64,000 nt of DNA. It comes from an uncultured Acidovorax sp. (GTDB taxonomy: Bacteria; Pseudomonadota; Gammaproteobacteria; Burkholderiales; Burkholderiaceae_C). The stretch is taken from positions 62,001 through 126,000 of the forward strand of contig CAJYKV010000004.1 of assembly GCA_913774955.1 (NCBI GenBank), given 5' to 3'. The position numbers were made by a program, and so were the translations under genes. Positions 61,367 through 64,000 of the stretch are shown here, piece by piece (position 1 is the stretch's first letter; every line of letters begins with the position of its first letter). Under the pieces are notes generated by a model. That model saw nothing but the letters and a program-made list of their open reading frames with translations. It had not been told where the DNA came from and made no database searches.

Positions 61367-62224
61367 ATGACTTTGATCGCAATCCTCCTGGCCACGCTGG
61401 CCGCGGGCATCGGCAGCGTGTGGGTGGCCGCATTGCTCATGCGGGCCGGCTGGGGCGATGGCCGCTCGGGCATCGGGCCGCAGCACCTGCTGAGTTTCGC
61501 GGCGGGTGCGCTGCTGGCCACCGCCTTCATGCACCTGCTGCCCGAAGCCTTCGAGAGCCAGGCGGGTGCGCACGAACTGTTCGCCACCCTGCTGGTGGGG
61601 CTGGTGTTCTTCTTCCTGCTCGACAAGGCGGAACTCTGGCACCACGGCCATGAGCACGGCGTGGGGCCGGCCAACGACGAGGAGCGCGGCGGGCACGTGC
61701 ATCCGCACGCCCATGCCCACGATCACGCGCATGGACATGCCCACGGGCACGGTCACGGACATGGCCACCGCGCGCCCGGCGGCTGGGCGCTGCTCACCGG
61801 CGACAGCGTGCACTGCTTCGGCGACGGCATCCTGATCGCCTCGGCCTTCCTCGCGGACCTGCGCCTGGGCGCGATCGCCGCCCTGGCGGTGCTGGCCCAC
61901 GAAGTGCCCCACCACATGGGCGATCTGGTGGTGCTGCGCCAGTCGAGCGGCAACCGCCGCGCGGCGCTCGCCAAGGTGTCGCTGGCCGGAGCGGTGACGG
62001 CGCTGGGCGGCATGGTGGGCTATTTCCTGGTCGGCGAGCTGCATGACTGGCTGCCGTACTTCCTGGCGATCGCCTCCAGCAGCTTCGTCTACGTGGCGCT
62101 GGCCGACCTGATCCCGCAACTGCAGAAGCGCCTGACCGCGGCCCAGACCCTGGCGCAGATCGCCTGGCTGGTGGCGGGCATGACCGTGGTCACATTGGTG
62201 AGCGGCCTCGCGCACTCGCACTAG
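61367..62224 (+). CDS. ZIP family metal transporter
   Basis: A 285-residue membrane protein of the ZIP family, which imports Zn2+ or other divalent metals. Eight transmembrane segments fit the pattern; the metal-binding helix-4 motif is DSVHCFGDGILIASAFL and helix 5 has HEVPHHMGDLVVL (conserved H and E). The loop between helices 3 and 4 is very His-rich (HVHPHAHAHDHAHGHAHGHG), a metal sensor or reservoir. The ATG at 61367 is chosen; an in-frame ATG at 61319 lies in the preceding terminator and has no ribosome site. Confidence 0.94.
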   Translation: MTLIAILLATLAAGIGSVWVAALLMRAGWGDGRSGIGPQHLLSFAAGALLATAFMHLLPEAFESQAGAHELFATLLVGLVFFFLLDKAELWHHGHEHGVGPANDEERGGHVHPHAHAHDHAHGHAHGHGHGHGHRAPGGWALLTGDSVHCFGDGILIASAFLADLRLGAIAALAVLAHEVPHHMGDLVVLRQSSGNRRAALAKVSLAGAVTALGGMVGYFLVGELHDWLPYFLAIASSSFVYVALADLIPQLQKRLTAAQTLAQIAWLVAGMTVVTLVSGLAHSH

Positions 62225-62235
62225 CGGCGCGCCCT

Positions 62236-63876
62236 TCAACGGGGCTGCGCCAGCTTCTCGAAGTCGCGGTCCAGGCGGGCCAGGCTGCCGTCGATGCGGG
62301 CGCGCTGGGTGCCGATCCAGGCGGCCTGCTGCTCCAGCCGGGCGCGGGCGGAGGCCAGCATGCGGGCCATTTCGGCCGGCTGCGGGCCGCCGGCCGTCGC
62401 GCGGTTGCGGACGATGGCGACCGGGTCGAGCGTGGCGCGGAACTCCGCTTCGTCCATGGGCAGCTGCGCGGGGTATTCCGATCCATGCACGGCTTCCGCA
62501 TAGATGCGGCGGGCCTCCGCATAGGGGAAGTCCAGCGGTTTGATGTCCTTGGCCTTGGCGTACTCCACCACCTCGGACGCGAAATGGTGCCCCACGCGGA
62601 ACGGCAGCCGGTACTTGCGCATCAGCACGTCGGCCAGCTCCTGCGAGGCCGTCCAGTCGCTGTTGAGCTCTTCCAGCGCGCGCCGCGGGTCGATCACCAG
62701 TGCATTCAGAATGCGGTTCCACTGGTCGAGCACGCCGATCGCGCTCTGCACCATGGCGACGTTGTTGCGCGTCTCCTTCGGGTCCTGCATGCCGGGCGGG
62801 ATGTTGTGGGCCTGGATGGCCGCGCCCATGCCGAGCGTCAGCGCCTGGGACGCATCGCGCCGCGTGCCGTTGAGCAGGCCCGGGTTGCGCTTCTGCGGCA
62901 TGGCGCTGGAAACGTAGGTGTTGCCGTCGCCTTCCTGCAGCAGGATCCAGGGGCGCGGCTGCGCGTACTGCGTCATCACGTCTTCGACGAAGGTGCCGGC
63001 ATGCAGGGAGACCGCCATCACGATCGCACCGGCCTCCACCGGCTGGTCCACCGCCGACACCTGCGCCGCGTCGTAGGCGTTCTCCACCGTGGTGGAGAAG
63101 CCCAGGTAGCCAGCCATGCGCTGGCGATCGAGCGGCCAACTGGTGCCATTCAGCACGGTGGTGCCCATGGGCGAGCGGTCGATGCGCGCATAGGCCTCGC
63201 GGATGCGCTGGGCATCGCGGTCCAGGCCGCTGGCGAGCCCGAGCAGGTAGTGGCCGTAGCTGTTGGGCTGGGCCGCCACGCCGTTGGTGTAGTTGGGCAC
63301 CACGGTCGCCTGGTGCCTGTCGGCGAGCCGCACCATGGTGGCGGTGGTCCGGTGGAGCGCGTCGGCGAGCTTCAGCATCTCGTCGCGCAGGATCGCAGAG
63401 CGCACGGTGGAGAGCATGTCCTGGCTGGAGCGTCCAGCGTGCAGCAGCGTGATCTGCGGGCCCGCGGCCTCGATGAGCAGCGGCTCGAAGGTGATCACGA
63501 GGCGCGGCCGCTTGCCGCCCGGCCGGTTGCCGTCGGCCAGCACCTTGCTGATGCCCGCATAGGCCGTCGAGGCGAAGGACTTGTCGAGCAGGCCCTCGTC
63601 GATGTTGATGACGGCCGAAGCCTTGTTGATCTCGCCGAGCCAGAAGAACTCGTCGCGCGGCGCGGCGGCCGGGGCTTTGGCTGCGGCTGCCGGGCCGGCC
63701 GGCGCTGCGGCCGTGGACTGCGCGGGCGCGGTCAGCGGGGCCGGGGCCTGGGCCGGCACGGCGGTCTGGGCATGGGCCACGCCGGCTGCGCAGAGCGCCG
63801 CGGCGCAGGCCAGGGGTCGCAGGCTCGCCTGCAGGCGGTGCAGCGGACGGCGGGCGAGGGGGGGAATCGTGGTCAT
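62236..63876 (-). CDS. exported fumarase/argininosuccinate-lyase superfamily protein
   Basis: A 546-residue protein. Signal peptide (LRPLACAAALCAAGVAHAQ, about residues 19-37), then an Ala/Pro linker (38-72) and a lyase domain. The superfamily signature is VSSAMPQKRNPG (conserved S-S-x-M-P-x-K-x-N), with a second conserved region in TVVPNYTNGVAAQPNSYGHYLL. Most members are cytosolic; this one appears periplasmic. Its substrate is unknown: argininosuccinate-lyase-like or a carboxylate lyase are both possible. It converges on the ZIP gene, with 11 nt between the stops. Confidence 0.85.
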   Translation of the reverse strand: MTTIPPLARRPLHRLQASLRPLACAAALCAAGVAHAQTAVPAQAPAPLTAPAQSTAAAPAGPAAAAKAPAAAPRDEFFWLGEINKASAVINIDEGLLDKSFASTAYAGISKVLADGNRPGGKRPRLVITFEPLLIEAAGPQITLLHAGRSSQDMLSTVRSAILRDEMLKLADALHRTTATMVRLADRHQATVVPNYTNGVAAQPNSYGHYLLGLASGLDRDAQRIREAYARIDRSPMGTTVLNGTSWPLDRQRMAGYLGFSTTVENAYDAAQVSAVDQPVEAGAIVMAVSLHAGTFVEDVMTQYAQPRPWILLQEGDGNTYVSSAMPQKRNPGLLNGTRRDASQALTLGMGAAIQAHNIPPGMQDPKETRNNVAMVQSAIGVLDQWNRILNALVIDPRRALEELNSDWTASQELADVLMRKYRLPFRVGHHFASEVVEYAKAKDIKPLDFPYAEARRIYAEAVHGSEYPAQLPMDEAEFRATLDPVAIVRNRATAGGPQPAEMARMLASARARLEQQAAWIGTQRARIDGSLARLDRDFEKLAQPR

Positions 63877-63960
63877 GGTCGTCTCCTGGGTTTTTTTGTC
63901 GTGGGCGGGATGGGGCCGGGCGTGCCCGGGCGGAATGAGGCAGCGCGCCGGTCGTCTTCG

Positions 63961-64000
63961 TCAGCCTGCGAGCGCCTCGCGCACCGCCGCCACCTGCCGG
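63961..64000 (-). CDS. 3' end of a leftward gene (mostly off the window)
   Basis: Read leftward, the frame gives RQVAAVREALAG then TGA (63963-63961). This looks like a normal C-terminal helix and lies 84 nt before the lyase ATG, consistent with a preceding gene in the same operon. Only 12 codons are visible, so no function can be given. Confidence 0.4.
   Translation of the reverse strand, partial: RQVAAVREALAG

Overview
The window is chromosomal DNA of a high-GC betaproteobacterium. The order rpsP-rimM-trmD-rplS, the Bug-type (tripartite tricarboxylate) solute-binding proteins, the BPSS1780-like membrane protein, the DUF2782 gene beside polA and the codon use all fit Comamonadaceae, most likely Acidovorax or a close relative. 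That genus-level call is from memory of gene content, not a search. No phage, insertion sequence, integron or CRISPR array was seen. One tRNA (Lys, CTT) is present.

Layout. 1-8.0 kb is housekeeping: a GNAT acetyltransferase fragment, the ribosomal/tRNA-modification operon with an internal terminator and an internal promoter, a NUDIX CoA pyrophosphatase, a CobD/CbiB-like membrane protein, rsgA, a pterin dehydratase, an M48 protease and orn. 8-14.5 kb holds a DEAD-box helicase with a long leader, a two-PAS diguanylate cyclase, a Bcr/CflA exporter and a PCu(A)C/DUF2946 copper-type pair. 14.6-21.5 kb is a sigma-54 module: an rpoN gene outside its usual neighbourhood, a hybrid histidine kinase, a sigma-54 activator response regulator and a KGG stress-protein gene. 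Three matches to GGCACG-N4-TTGC lie in it: one before rpoN and two identical copies before the KGG gene. The first of these two could drive a ~60-nt two-hairpin RNA.

21.7-31.5 kb contains a TetR/DUF1348 pair with two operators, tRNA-Lys, guaC, a small HTH protein with a perfect palindrome at its start, a secreted CXXC protein, a Bug protein with an M20 peptidase and an RpiR regulator, and uvrD. 31.5-36 kb is a tightly packed five-gene operon. It encodes an exported collagen-like protein, an Asp/Asn beta-hydroxylase with a Nif11-like C-terminus, a sulfotransferase, a Tat-exported periplasmic binding protein and a tail-collar (MdpB-like) protein. I read it as a possible surface-protein or peptide modification system. 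36-44 kb has phoX with a three-repeat Pho box, a membrane protein, thrB, a DUF2782 gene and polA.

43.9-50.1 kb carries an unrecognised 300-residue protein, two paralogous secreted proteins, and a LysR/D-amino-acid dehydrogenase/glutamate-binding-protein group in which dadA and gltI have near-identical 67-bp promoters facing away from each other. 50.1-57.1 kb is a catabolic operon (acyl-CoA ligase, acyl-CoA dehydrogenase, Bug protein, alkylsulfatase-like hydrolase) below a LysR gene. 57.2-64 kb holds a DUF393/epimerase/DoxX-like/DUF2269 operon, a GbsR-type regulator with matching palindromes at its own promoter and before that operon, a dienelactone hydrolase, a ZIP metal transporter and an exported fumarase/argininosuccinate-lyase-fold protein.
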